Assembly: GCA_025357775.1 (NCBI GenBank)
Contig: JANXOQ010000091.1
Span: forward strand, 1 to 6,841
DNA length: 6,841 nucleotides
Direction: 5' to 3'
Source: Ferruginibacter sp.
Lineage (GTDB): Bacteria; Bacteroidota; Bacteroidia; Chitinophagales; Chitinophagaceae
Within the stretch, counting starts at the first letter, position 1. The number at the start of each line of letters is the position of its first letter. The translations under genes and the position numbers were made by a program. Of this stretch, positions 1 through 6,841 are shown one piece after another. A model generated the notes under the pieces. The model was not told the DNA's origin. It saw only the letters and a list, made by a program, of their open reading frames with translations, and did no database searches.

Positions 1-23
1 CAATCATTTAAAAATAAAACACT

Positions 24-1030
24 ATGAAACATATTATTAAAAATCTATTTTTTTACTAAGCCTTTTTTCTTTTTCTCAAAATGTAAATGCACAAACAAAA
101 GAAATTTATTCTGCTGATAAAACAATTGCGTTGCCTGGCGATGGCGGTTTTGATTATTTGTTTGTAGATGAAAATAACAGACGGTTATATGTATCACATG
201 GCACAATTGTACAGGTGATAGATATGAATACAGAAAAACTTATTGGCACCATTGAGGGTTTGCAGGGTTCACATGGTATTACAACAGTAGCAAAACTAGA
301 GAAAGGATTTATAACAGATGGGAAAGCCAATGCTGTAAAAGTTTTTGATATTAAAACATTGAAAGTGATAAAAACAATAGCCCTAAGTGGAAAAAAGCCC
401 GATGCTATTATGTATGATGCGTTTTCAAACCAAGTGTTTGCTTTTAATAATGGAAGCAATAATGTATCTGTAATAAATGTAGATAATTTAACCGAAATAA
501 AATTACTTGAATTGGGCGGTGCACCTGAGTTTGGTATATCTGATAATAAAGGAAAAATTTATAATAATATTGAAGATAAAAATCATACTGTAATTATAGA
601 TTCCAAGAGTTTGAAAGTAATCGATTCAATTTCTTTTTCTCCAAATGGAGCCCCTACATCATTGGCTTACGACGAAAAAAATAAAAGATTATTCAGCGGT
701 TGCAGAGAAGGAAATATAATGGCAATAATTGATGTAACCAACCGAAAAATTATTGCTACGCTGCCTATTTGTAAAGCTGTAGATGCAATGGTATTTAACC
801 CAAAAACAAAATTAATTTATTGTTCTGGCGATGGCACTACCACTATCATAAAGCAAATTAGTGCAGATAAATATGAAGTAGTACAAACAATAACCACAAA
901 GGCAAGGGCTAAAACTATGGCATTGGATAAAAAGACAAATAAAATTTACATCAGTTCTGTAGATTATGAAGCTGGTACCAAAAAAATAATACCAGGCACT
1001 TTTAGTTTACTTCTTTATAAAATGAATTAG
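24..1030 (+). CDS. Exported YncE-like beta-propeller protein, frame broken in the signal peptide
   Basis: The ATG at 24 starts a typical Sec signal peptide (MKHIIKNLFF...) but meets TAA at 57-59 after 11 codons. Reading on in the -1 frame from the T7 run at 48-54 restores LLSLFSFSQNVNAQ and then an open frame to TAG at 1028-1030. The restored protein is 335 residues, close to the usual length of this family, with cleavage expected near NVNA-Q (about residue 24). The mature part is made of repeated units of roughly 40 residues, each with an 'xxDxxNxxLYVS...VxVID...LxxIxTI' pattern, as in YVTN/YncE seven-bladed propellers. Examples are the segments around YVSHGTIVQVID, AVKVFDIKTLKVIKTI and IIDVTNRKIIATL. 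Such proteins are periplasmic or surface proteins, and their ligand is usually unknown. The gene converges on the receptor gene. A TTG at 131 opens the main frame but would remove the signal peptide, so it is an unlikely true start. The propeller call is firm; whether the gene is functional is not. Confidence 0.8.
48..54 (+). other. T7 homopolymer, site of the frame break in the YncE-like gene
   Basis: Seven T follow CTA in the signal-peptide region. With seven T the ATG frame reads ...L-F-F-Y-stop. With eight T it reads ...L-F-F-L-L-S-L-F-S-F-S-Q, a normal hydrophobic signal-peptide core that runs straight into the propeller. One missing T, or a -1 shift or added U during expression, explains the break exactly. 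The run is not a canonical in-phase ribosomal slippery heptamer, because the upstream Phe codon would have to re-pair with AUU. Confidence 0.8.
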
Positions 1031-1145
1031 GGTAAGCTGCCTATTTTTAATTGAGAAGAAGATGTACAAAATACAAAAATAAATATTGATACCAGCAAAT
1101 ATTTCATTATATCATTAAAATAATTACTCCTTTTGAATCCTGTTT

Positions 1146-3634
1146 TTAATTTTCTGTAGGTGGTGCAGAGTATAAATAATTATCCCCTTCTTTAGGTTTT
1201 GAAAATTTAAGTTTGCCAAATTTATAAGTAAAGGAAACTCCAAAGGAGCGGTACGGAATATTCCTATAACTATTGATAACAATATCTTGAGCAAGTGTTA
1301 CATTTTTTTGAATGATGTACTTATTAAAGGCGTTTACTGCTACAATGCCAATACTACCTTTATTTTTTAAAATTTGCCTAAGACATGCCATTGTGTAAGA
1401 AAAAATAGATGGTTGCCTTCCTTGCCACTGCATTCCGTTATTATAATTACCAAATATTTCTCCTACAAATGCCTTATTAAATTGATAAGTAAGGTTTAAA
1501 TTTAACCTGTAACCGAAGGTGCTTGTTTTAGGCGGCGTAACATAAATATTTTCAAAACTTCTATTAAATACCATGGTATTATTACGAATATTTAATTTTT
1601 TGCCTATAGGCATACTAACGGAAACATTAATGCCTGTTTTTATTTCTTTTGCAATATTTGCCCTTGTAGTTAGTGAAACATCGGTGTAAGAATAATCACC
1701 GATTTTGTATGCAGGATAATAAATAACATAAGGTTTAATATCAGGGGAGTTTCTTTCGGTGTATAACAACACATTTAGGTTTGCTCCAGATTCATAAGAT
1801 TTATTATAACCTAATTGCCAGTTATGACCAATTTCCTGTTGAAGATTAGGATTGCCTGTGGTAATATTATGAGGATCACTTAAATTCATAAAAGGGTTTA
1901 AATCTCTGTAGTCAGGTCTTTCTAAAAGGTAAGAATAAGAAAATTTTAAAGTTTGATTTTTTGGAAATGCATGAGAAATAACAAAAGAAGGTGCAAGATT
2001 TGAATAATCGGGTATAGCAACTTCTTTTGCATTAGAGTAATTGGCTTTATTAATAGTATATTCATATCGTACCCCTGCTTTTACATCTAAATATTTGAAT
2101 AGCGAAAACGTTGCAGAAGCATAACCTGCATATATGGTACGCCTGTATTGCGATGAGTAAGATTGTTTTTCGTCTATCATATAATTACCGTTGTAAGGTA
2201 TTAGTGCAAATACATTGGCTCTGCTGCTGATGGATTGAAATATATTTTTAAATCCAGTTTCTAGTAAAAAATCTTTACCGAATGGATGAGCATAATCAAT
2301 ACCAACTTGCATTTCATTTTCTTTACCAATGTTTAAACTATTAGAGCCTGAAAAAGGAGACGAAGTTGTGTTATATTGCTGTGTTTGATTGTAGAATGTA
2401 TTGTTATTTCCAAAACTCCCCGAGTAAGAAATCTCTAATTCTTGTTTTTCTTTTTTAAATTTTCTTTTCAAAGAAATGCTGTTGTCAAAAGTATTTACGT
2501 TAAGTTGATTATCGTAATTGCGTAAACTATTTGTAATGGAGAGGCTGTTACCAGCACTGTCAAATTGTGTAAGAAATTGATTGGTGTTCCCTATATTTTT
2601 ATTTCCGAAATGGTGAATAGCAACCGTAGCAGATACATTGTATTCTTTTGTAATTGCCCAATCCATTCCTAGTCCACCATTATAACTGTTGCGGTTAAAA
2701 TTATTGTTACTTGTTTGTTGTAACTGTGCTTTAGTGTTATTGAAATGATTATTGGCTATCCTATCCATACCAGTTGGTGTTGTTGCTTTTAATTGTGCAT
2801 TGCCACTGTAAAAGGCATTCAAGCCGATATTGTTTTTTTTATAACCCAAATTTATACTTCCATTTTCCAATCTTGTACCAGCGGCTATATTTATATTTCC
2901 ATTAAAGCCTTGTACTTTATTTTTTTTGAGTATAATGTTTATAATTCCTCCAGTTCCTGTTGCATCATATTTTGCAGATGGGCTTGTAATGACTTCTATA
3001 TTTTGTATTTGACTATTGGGTATAGATTGTAATGCATCTGCAACGCTGTTTCCAAAGAGGCTTGAGGGCTTACCATCTATAAGAAACCGCACACTTGGGT
3101 TTCCTAGTAACTCTACATTGCCATCAACATCTACTGTTACATCAGGTATTTTTTTTAAAGCATCAGTAGCTACTCCTCCTTGTGAGGTTACATCTTTATC
3201 TACATTGTAAACAATCTTGTCAATTTTATTTTCAATTATTTTGGTTTTACTAGTTACGGTAACCCCTTGTATCAAATCAATTTTTCGCTCCAGCAATATG
3301 GGGGCTAGAGTATCTTTTGTTTTTTCGCTAGTTATAATAATATCTTTTTTTTGAAATAACTTATACCCTATAAATTCTGCAGTAATGCTATAAGTACCTT
3401 CTTTAATTTTTGGAAATACGAAAAGCCCATTTTTATTAGAAACCGTTTCACTTACATTTTTTTTGAAGCTGCATCTATTAGCGTAATTGTAGCATATTCT
3501 AATGCTTCATTAGTTATTGCATCTATCACTTTTCCAGTAATATTTATTGTAACTAAATTCACTGCTTCTTTTTTTTGAGAATAGCAAGCTGTACCGTAGA
3601 AAGTAGTTAACAAAAAAGGTATAAAAAATTTCAT
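1146..3634 (-). CDS. TonB-dependent outer-membrane receptor (PF14905-type barrel), interrupted by a one-base frameshift
   Basis: The gene starts at ATG 3634-3632 and ends at TAA 1148-1146. Joined across the A8 run at 3457-3464, it encodes 829 residues. Residues 1-19 form a signal peptide (MKFFIPFLLTTF..., with Q20 the likely mature start). Residues about 30-110 are a carboxypeptidase-regulatory-like beta-sandwich (ITGKVIDAITNEALEYATI, later GLFVFPKIKEGTYSI). Residues about 125-239 are a plug domain, with VRFLIDGKPSSLFG, IEVITSPSAKYDATGTGGI and INIILKK. From about 245 to the end is a beta-barrel rich in aromatic and Asn residues, of the outer membrane protein beta-barrel family (PF14905). The family binds and imports a ligand using TonB-ExbBD energy; the substrate here is unknown. 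No SusD-like lipoprotein gene follows, so a glycan-uptake PUL is not indicated. In the present sequence the N-terminal frame stops after 60 residues (TAA 3454-3452), while the remaining 770 residues are fully open. Family assignment is firm; function in this genome depends on the frameshift. Confidence 0.9.
3457..3464 (-). other. A8 homopolymer (coding strand), site of the receptor frameshift
   Basis: On the coding strand the codons are TCA AAA AAA ATG TAA, so translation from ATG 3634 stops after residue 60. A -1 shift, or one more A, gives S-K-K-N-V-S-E-T-V and completes the carboxypeptidase-regulatory-like domain. The bases A-AAA-AAA sit in the X-XXY-YYZ phase of a ribosomal -1 slippery heptamer. 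Eight bases further on is a short inverted repeat, GAAACGGTTTC (3449-3439), which could form only a weak 4-bp stem. Two other A8 runs in the same gene (3352-3345 and 2840-2833) are correctly in frame. Confidence 0.8.
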
Positions 3635-3656
3635 AAACCGATAAATTATTTGAAAG

Positions 3657-3664
3657 CAAAATTA
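3657..3664 (-). promoter_or_regulatory. Candidate Bacteroidota -7 promoter box for the receptor gene
   Basis: The - strand reads TAATTTTG, an exact match to the Bacteroidota -7 consensus TAnnTTTG, 22 bases before the ATG at 3634. That would give a short leader. No clear TTG-type -33 box is found at the expected distance upstream. A short imperfect inverted repeat (TTTGAAAGC 3649-3657 and GCTTCAAA 3665-3672) surrounds the box and could be an operator, but it may be chance. Confidence 0.35.
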
Positions 3665-4190
3665 GCTTCAAATATTGATTTTTTTCTGAAGTTGAAAGGC
3701 TTGGTATATTAATTTAAAAAAAAGTTTACTGGTTGAGTGTAATCTTTTACTTTTTTCTCTTTTAAAAGTTTTAGAAATATTGCACACGAAAGTTTTTAAA
3801 CCACTCGTTAAATGAAAAATTCATAATATAAGGTTGAATAAGCAGAAATTAAAAGAATGCTCTATAAGTTTGAGTATAAGAAATGGCGTGGGTATTTTGC
3901 CCAATAATAATGTCGTATTTGTTATTTCTAAAGAAGTAATAATTTTTTATGATTTTGCTAAATGCTTTAAAAAAATGAGTTTCAAAAATGCAATGTATTT
4001 ATAAGGCTTAGTATTTAGAACATATTTACCAGAAAAAATGGAAGGTGTATAAATGATAATTTCAGGGTAATGATTGGTGTGGTGGGATATTAGTTGTTTG
4101 TTGATTATTTAATATTTGACTATTTATTTGTGATAATCCTCAAAGATTTGTTAAGCCTTTTTTGTAACTTCTTTTGTATTTATTAGTTGC

Positions 4191-4198
4191 TATCTTCG
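4191..4198 (+). promoter_or_regulatory. Candidate -7 promoter box for the Lpt permease gene
   Basis: TATCTTCG matches the Bacteroidota TAnnTTTG box at all but one defined position, 33 bases before the ATG at 4232. Possible -33 TTTG elements lie at 4173-4176 (14-base gap, short) and 4161-4164 (26-base gap, long), so neither spacing is ideal. This is a weak prediction. Confidence 0.3.
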
Positions 4199-4231
4199 TT
4201 TTTTTAAATATTTTATACTTACAAAGGTTTA

Positions 4232-5326
4232 ATGAAAATATTAGACAAGTACATATTATCTCGTTATCTCATCACTTTTTTCTTTTGCATAATATTATTC
4301 ACAGCCATAGTAGTAGTGGTAGATATTAGCGAAAAAGCAGAAGATTTTACTAAGTCTAAATTATCATTTTACCAAATAATGGTAGATTATTATTTTGGCT
4401 TTATTCCACGTATTGATGCATTATTATTTCCTTTATTTGTATTCATTTCTGTAATATTTTTTACATCTAAAATGGCTGGAAGATCTGAAGTAATAGCTGT
4501 TTTAGCTAGTGGTATAAATTATAGAAGATTTATTTTGCCCTTTATGGCTGGTGGGTTGGTGTTGGCAGCTGTACTTTGGCTTGGGTACAAATACGTAATA
4601 CCAAAAGCAAATAAAAAATGGGCTGATTTTGAAATAAAATATGTTGATGCCAACTCTGGTATCAACAACGTAAATACAGCTTATAAAGAAAAAATTTATT
4701 TCAAGCTAGATTCCAATAGCTATGTAGGTATAAAAGGATACGATACTATTTCAAAAGTAGGAAGTGGATTTTTTATACAAAAATTTAAAGGAAATAAATT
4801 AATATATAATTTTAGGGCAGCAAGTTTTAACTGGGATACTGCTGGACGAATATGGAAATTTACGAACGTAGTAGAAAGAACAATTAACGAAATAAATGAA
4901 ACAATTGTAAATACAGCTGAGAAAAAAATACTGTACAATTTTAAGCCTATAGACCTTCGCAGAGATAATTATTTAAAAGACCAAATGCTTACACCAGATT
5001 TAGATGCATTTATAAAAGGTGAAAAAATAAGAGAGTCAGATACTGTTAATACTTTGCTGGTAGAACGTTATAACAGAGATGCCATACCAGCATCTGTAAT
5101 AATACTTACAGTTATAGGTACTGTACTTGCTAGTAGAAAAGTACGTGGTGGTAGTGGGGCACATATTGCATTAGGCGTTGTGCTAAGCATGTTATATATA
5201 TTGCTTAGCCGCTTCTCAGTTGTATTTGCTACTAAAGGAAATTTTCCTGCAATATTAGCTGCATGGATACCTAATGTAATTTTTGCCATGTTAGCTTTGG
5301 TTTTGTATAGACGGGCTGCGAAGTAG
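4232..5326 (+). CDS. LptF/LptG-family lipopolysaccharide export permease
   Basis: This 364-residue protein has the length and layout of the LptF/LptG (YjgP/YjgQ) family. Transmembrane helices fall at about 12-31, 61-79 and 101-119. A large periplasmic beta-jellyroll-like domain spans about 120-283, followed by helices at about 285-301, 310-328 and 340-359. Other family-like features are the N-terminal ILDKYILSRYL, the KMAGRSEVIAVLASG segment after helix 2 (coupling-helix region facing the LptB ATPase), and the loop RKVRGGSGAHIALG before helix 5. In the Lpt machine LptF and LptG form the inner-membrane half that, with LptB, extracts LPS and passes it to LptC and LptA. I cannot say which of the two this is. 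No lptB or second permease gene is visible nearby. The ATG is preceded by AAAGG (4223-4227), a reasonable ribosome binding site for this phylum. The frame is intact and ends with TAG. Confidence 0.93.
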   Translation: MKILDKYILSRYLITFFFCIILFTAIVVVVDISEKAEDFTKSKLSFYQIMVDYYFGFIPRIDALLFPLFVFISVIFFTSKMAGRSEVIAVLASGINYRRFILPFMAGGLVLAAVLWLGYKYVIPKANKKWADFEIKYVDANSGINNVNTAYKEKIYFKLDSNSYVGIKGYDTISKVGSGFFIQKFKGNKLIYNFRAASFNWDTAGRIWKFTNVVERTINEINETIVNTAEKKILYNFKPIDLRRDNYLKDQMLTPDLDAFIKGEKIRESDTVNTLLVERYNRDAIPASVIILTVIGTVLASRKVRGGSGAHIALGVVLSMLYILLSRFSVVFATKGNFPAILAAWIPNVIFAMLALVLYRRAAK

Positions 5327-5462
5327 TTGTAAGCTAAAATATAAAAGTACCTTACACCTACAGGCAATCCTCAAAAAATTCAAAACCAAGAAAACCCCCA
5401 CTCACCCCATTGGGAATAAAAAGTTTTATTATAAAAATCATTCAAACATCAATCCGCTACCT

Positions 5463-5470
5463 TAAATTAG
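5463..5470 (+). promoter_or_regulatory. Candidate -7 promoter box for the restriction-modification gene
   Basis: TAAATTAG is one base from the Bacteroidota TAnnTTTG box and lies 18 bases before the ATG at 5489. No TTG-type -33 element is seen at the right distance. It sits in the 162-base spacer after the Lpt gene, which also contains a C-rich patch (5395-5408) and no convincing terminator. This is weak evidence that the methyltransferase gene has its own promoter. Confidence 0.3.
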
Positions 5471-5488
5471 CACATATATTAATAAACC

Positions 5489-6841
5489 ATGGCTTTAAGT
5501 TGGAACGAAATAAAAGAAAGAGCAGTAAAATTTTCTAAAGAGTGGGCAGATACTAAAAATGAAGAAGCAGACGCAAAACCATTTTTAGTAGAGTTTTTTA
5601 ATGTATTTGGCATCACAAGCCGCAGGGTTTCTACGTTTGAACACCGAGTAAAAAAATTAGATGAAAAAGACGGTTACATAGATTTATTGTGGAAAGGCAT
5701 AATTTTAATAGAAATGAAAAGCCGAGGCAAAAGCCTTGATAAAGCATTTACACAAGCCAAAGATTATTTACACGGACTTAAACAGCACGAACTCCCAAAA
5801 TACATTCTCATTTCGGACTTTGAGAATTTTAGGCTTTACGACCTTGAAGAAGATAAAATTGTAGCATTCAAACTTGATGAACTTGTAAACAATGTTCAGC
5901 ATTTTGGCTACATTTTAGGTTATGCAAAAAAAAATTACAAAGAGCAAGACCCTGCAAACATAAAGGCAGCTGAGTTAATGGGCAAATTGCACGACCGTTT
6001 AGAAGAAATTGGTTACACAGGTCATCCGTTAGAAGTTTACCTAGTTCGTATTTTATTTTTATTATTTGCCGAAGACACAACTATTTTTAATAAACAACAA
6101 TTTCAAGAATATATTGAGCAACGTACTAGTGATGATGGAAGCGACCTTGCTAGCAAATTGCAAGAATTGTTTCAAGTTTTAAATACAACTAAAGAAAACC
6201 GTTTTAAAAACCTTGATGAACAACTTGCCGATTTTCCTTATGTAAACGGAAAATTATTTGAAGAAATATTACCAATGGCAAGTTTTGACAGTAAAATGAG
6301 AACTGCATTATTAGAATGCTGCTACATAGATTGGAGCAAAATATCGCCAGCTATTTTTGGCTCAATGTTTCAAAGTGTAATGAACCCAAAAGAACGCAGA
6401 AACTTGGGTGCGCACTACACAAGCGAAACCAATATTTTAAAACTTATAAAACCGCTTTTTTTAGATGAACTTTGGGCAGAGTTTAAAAATATAAAAGACA
6501 ACAAAAACAAACTGCCAGAGTTTCATAAAAAAATAAGCACACTCAAATTTTTAGACCCTGCTTGCGGTTGTGGCAATTTTCTTGTAATTACTTATAGAGA
6601 GTTACGATTGTTAGAATTAGAAATTTTGCGGCAGCAATACAAAAACCAAATGGCTACAAGCATCGAAAGCATTATATGGCTCGATGTAGATATGATGTAT
6701 GGTATTGAGTACGAAGAATTTCCTGCACGTATTGCCGAAGTAGCCATGTGGCTAATAGATCACCAAATGAATATGCTAATAAGCAATGAGTTTGGGCAAT
6801 ACTTTGTAAGACTACCACTAAAAAAAGCAGCAACTATTGTA
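5489..6841 (+). CDS. MmeI-like Type IIL restriction endonuclease/DNA methyltransferase, N-terminal 451 residues (runs off the window)
   Basis: The frame is open from ATG 5489 (MALSWNEIKERAVKFSKEW) to the window end. The N-terminal domain (about 1-180) carries a PD-(D/E)XK nuclease motif, D65-X9-E75-M-K77 (DLLWKGIILIEMKSRG), with the same spacing as the catalytic residues of MmeI. A helical linker follows (about 190-300). The methyltransferase domain opens with NLGAHYTSE (305-313), then SAM-binding motif I DPACGCGNF (356-364) and a motif II-like segment YGIEYEEFPARIAEVAMWL beginning at Y404. The catalytic NPP(F/Y) motif and the target recognition domain should lie beyond 6841; family members are usually about 900 residues or more. 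Such single-chain enzymes methylate adenine on one strand of their site and cut unmodified DNA at a distance, defending against phage. No partner restriction gene is needed. Start choice: the ATG fits the family's usual N-terminus. There is no Shine-Dalgarno. An A9 run at 5926-5934 is in frame. Confidence 0.9.
   Translation, partial: MALSWNEIKERAVKFSKEWADTKNEEADAKPFLVEFFNVFGITSRRVSTFEHRVKKLDEKDGYIDLLWKGIILIEMKSRGKSLDKAFTQAKDYLHGLKQHELPKYILISDFENFRLYDLEEDKIVAFKLDELVNNVQHFGYILGYAKKNYKEQDPANIKAAELMGKLHDRLEEIGYTGHPLEVYLVRILFLLFAEDTTIFNKQQFQEYIEQRTSDDGSDLASKLQELFQVLNTTKENRFKNLDEQLADFPYVNGKLFEEILPMASFDSKMRTALLECCYIDWSKISPAIFGSMFQSVMNPKERRNLGAHYTSETNILKLIKPLFLDELWAEFKNIKDNKNKLPEFHKKISTLKFLDPACGCGNFLVITYRELRLLELEILRQQYKNQMATSIESIIWLDVDMMYGIEYEEFPARIAEVAMWLIDHQMNMLISNEFGQYFVRLPLKKAATIV

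Larger units (their letters stand above)
3635..4231. other. 597-base region between divergent genes; no supportable gene
   Basis: This very AT-rich stretch separates the receptor (- strand) from the Lpt permease (+ strand) and should hold both promoters. I see no tRNA, strong hairpin or tandem repeat. On the - strand two stretches are open for longer than most here: 4108-3947 (53 codons, no ATG start) and 3998-3852 (49 codons). The second continues in the same frame after a single TAA into a 17-codon ORF starting at ATG 3824 (ending 3771). They read like protein but match nothing I recognise. They may be the remains of a decayed gene, or chance openings in AT-rich DNA. Confidence 0.5.

Noticed and set aside
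154..459. 101-codon open frame on the - strand within the YncE-like gene
   Set aside because: It is antisense to clear propeller repeats and looks like a mirror of that coding sequence, not a protein family.
972..995. CTGGTA / TACCAG inverted repeat near the end of the YncE-like gene
   Set aside because: It lies inside the coding frame with a 12-base A-rich loop and a 6-bp stem. It is most likely chance.
1081..1104. Inverted repeat AAATATT / AATATTT between the converging genes, as a bidirectional terminator
   Set aside because: The stem is seven A-T pairs with no G-C and no good T-run after it. It is too weak to call in DNA this AT-rich.
3869..3922. Short + strand ORFs in the intergenic region, e.g. 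one reading MLYKFEYKKWRGYFAQ
   Set aside because: It is only 16 codons, with no ribosome binding site and no known family.
5068..5367. 99-codon open frame on the - strand overlapping the end of the Lpt gene
   Set aside because: It lies antisense to a well-supported membrane protein gene and has no recognisable family features.
5415..5430. Inverted repeat AATAAAA-AG-TTTTATT after the Lpt gene, as a terminator
   Set aside because: All pairs are A-T and the loop is only two bases, so it would not fold stably.

Overview
The window looks like a chromosomal segment from an AT-rich member of the Bacteroidota. The evidence is a PF14905-type TonB-dependent receptor with a carboxypeptidase-regulatory-like N-terminal domain, mostly weak or absent Shine-Dalgarno sequences, and candidate promoter -7 boxes of the TAnnTTTG type. 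The order Chitinophagales is plausible from overall protein style, but this is inference only. No rRNA, tRNA, CRISPR array, IS element or phage gene was seen.

Layout. (1) 24-1030, + strand: an exported YncE-like beta-propeller protein. Its reading frame is broken inside the signal peptide at a T7 run (48-54). (2) 1031-1145: a short gap between two converging genes, with no convincing terminator. (3) 3634-1146, - strand: an 829-residue outer-membrane TonB-dependent receptor. It is broken by one base at an A8 run (T8 on the + strand, 3457-3464). (4) 3635-4231: about 600 bases between divergent genes, with no supportable gene but two open stretches on the - strand that might be the remains of one. 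(5) 4232-5326, + strand: an intact LptF/LptG-family permease for lipopolysaccharide export. (6) 5327-5488: a short spacer with a candidate promoter. (7) 5489-6841, + strand, running off the window: the first 451 residues of an MmeI-like (Type IIL) combined restriction endonuclease and DNA methyltransferase. Both the nuclease motif and SAM-binding motif I are visible.

How the genes relate. The YncE-like protein and the receptor converge tail to tail and may act together at the cell envelope. Escherichia coli has a comparable yncD (TonB receptor) and yncE pair. The Lpt permease is a core envelope gene with no visible functional link to either neighbour. The restriction-modification gene is an accessory defence gene, and its flanking region beyond 6841 is where further defence genes would lie, if there are any. 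I do not see an undescribed system within the window. The most notable signal is that both neighbouring exported proteins are out of frame by one base, in the same direction, at homopolymer runs near their N-termini. This could be assembly error, phase variation or slippage decoding.
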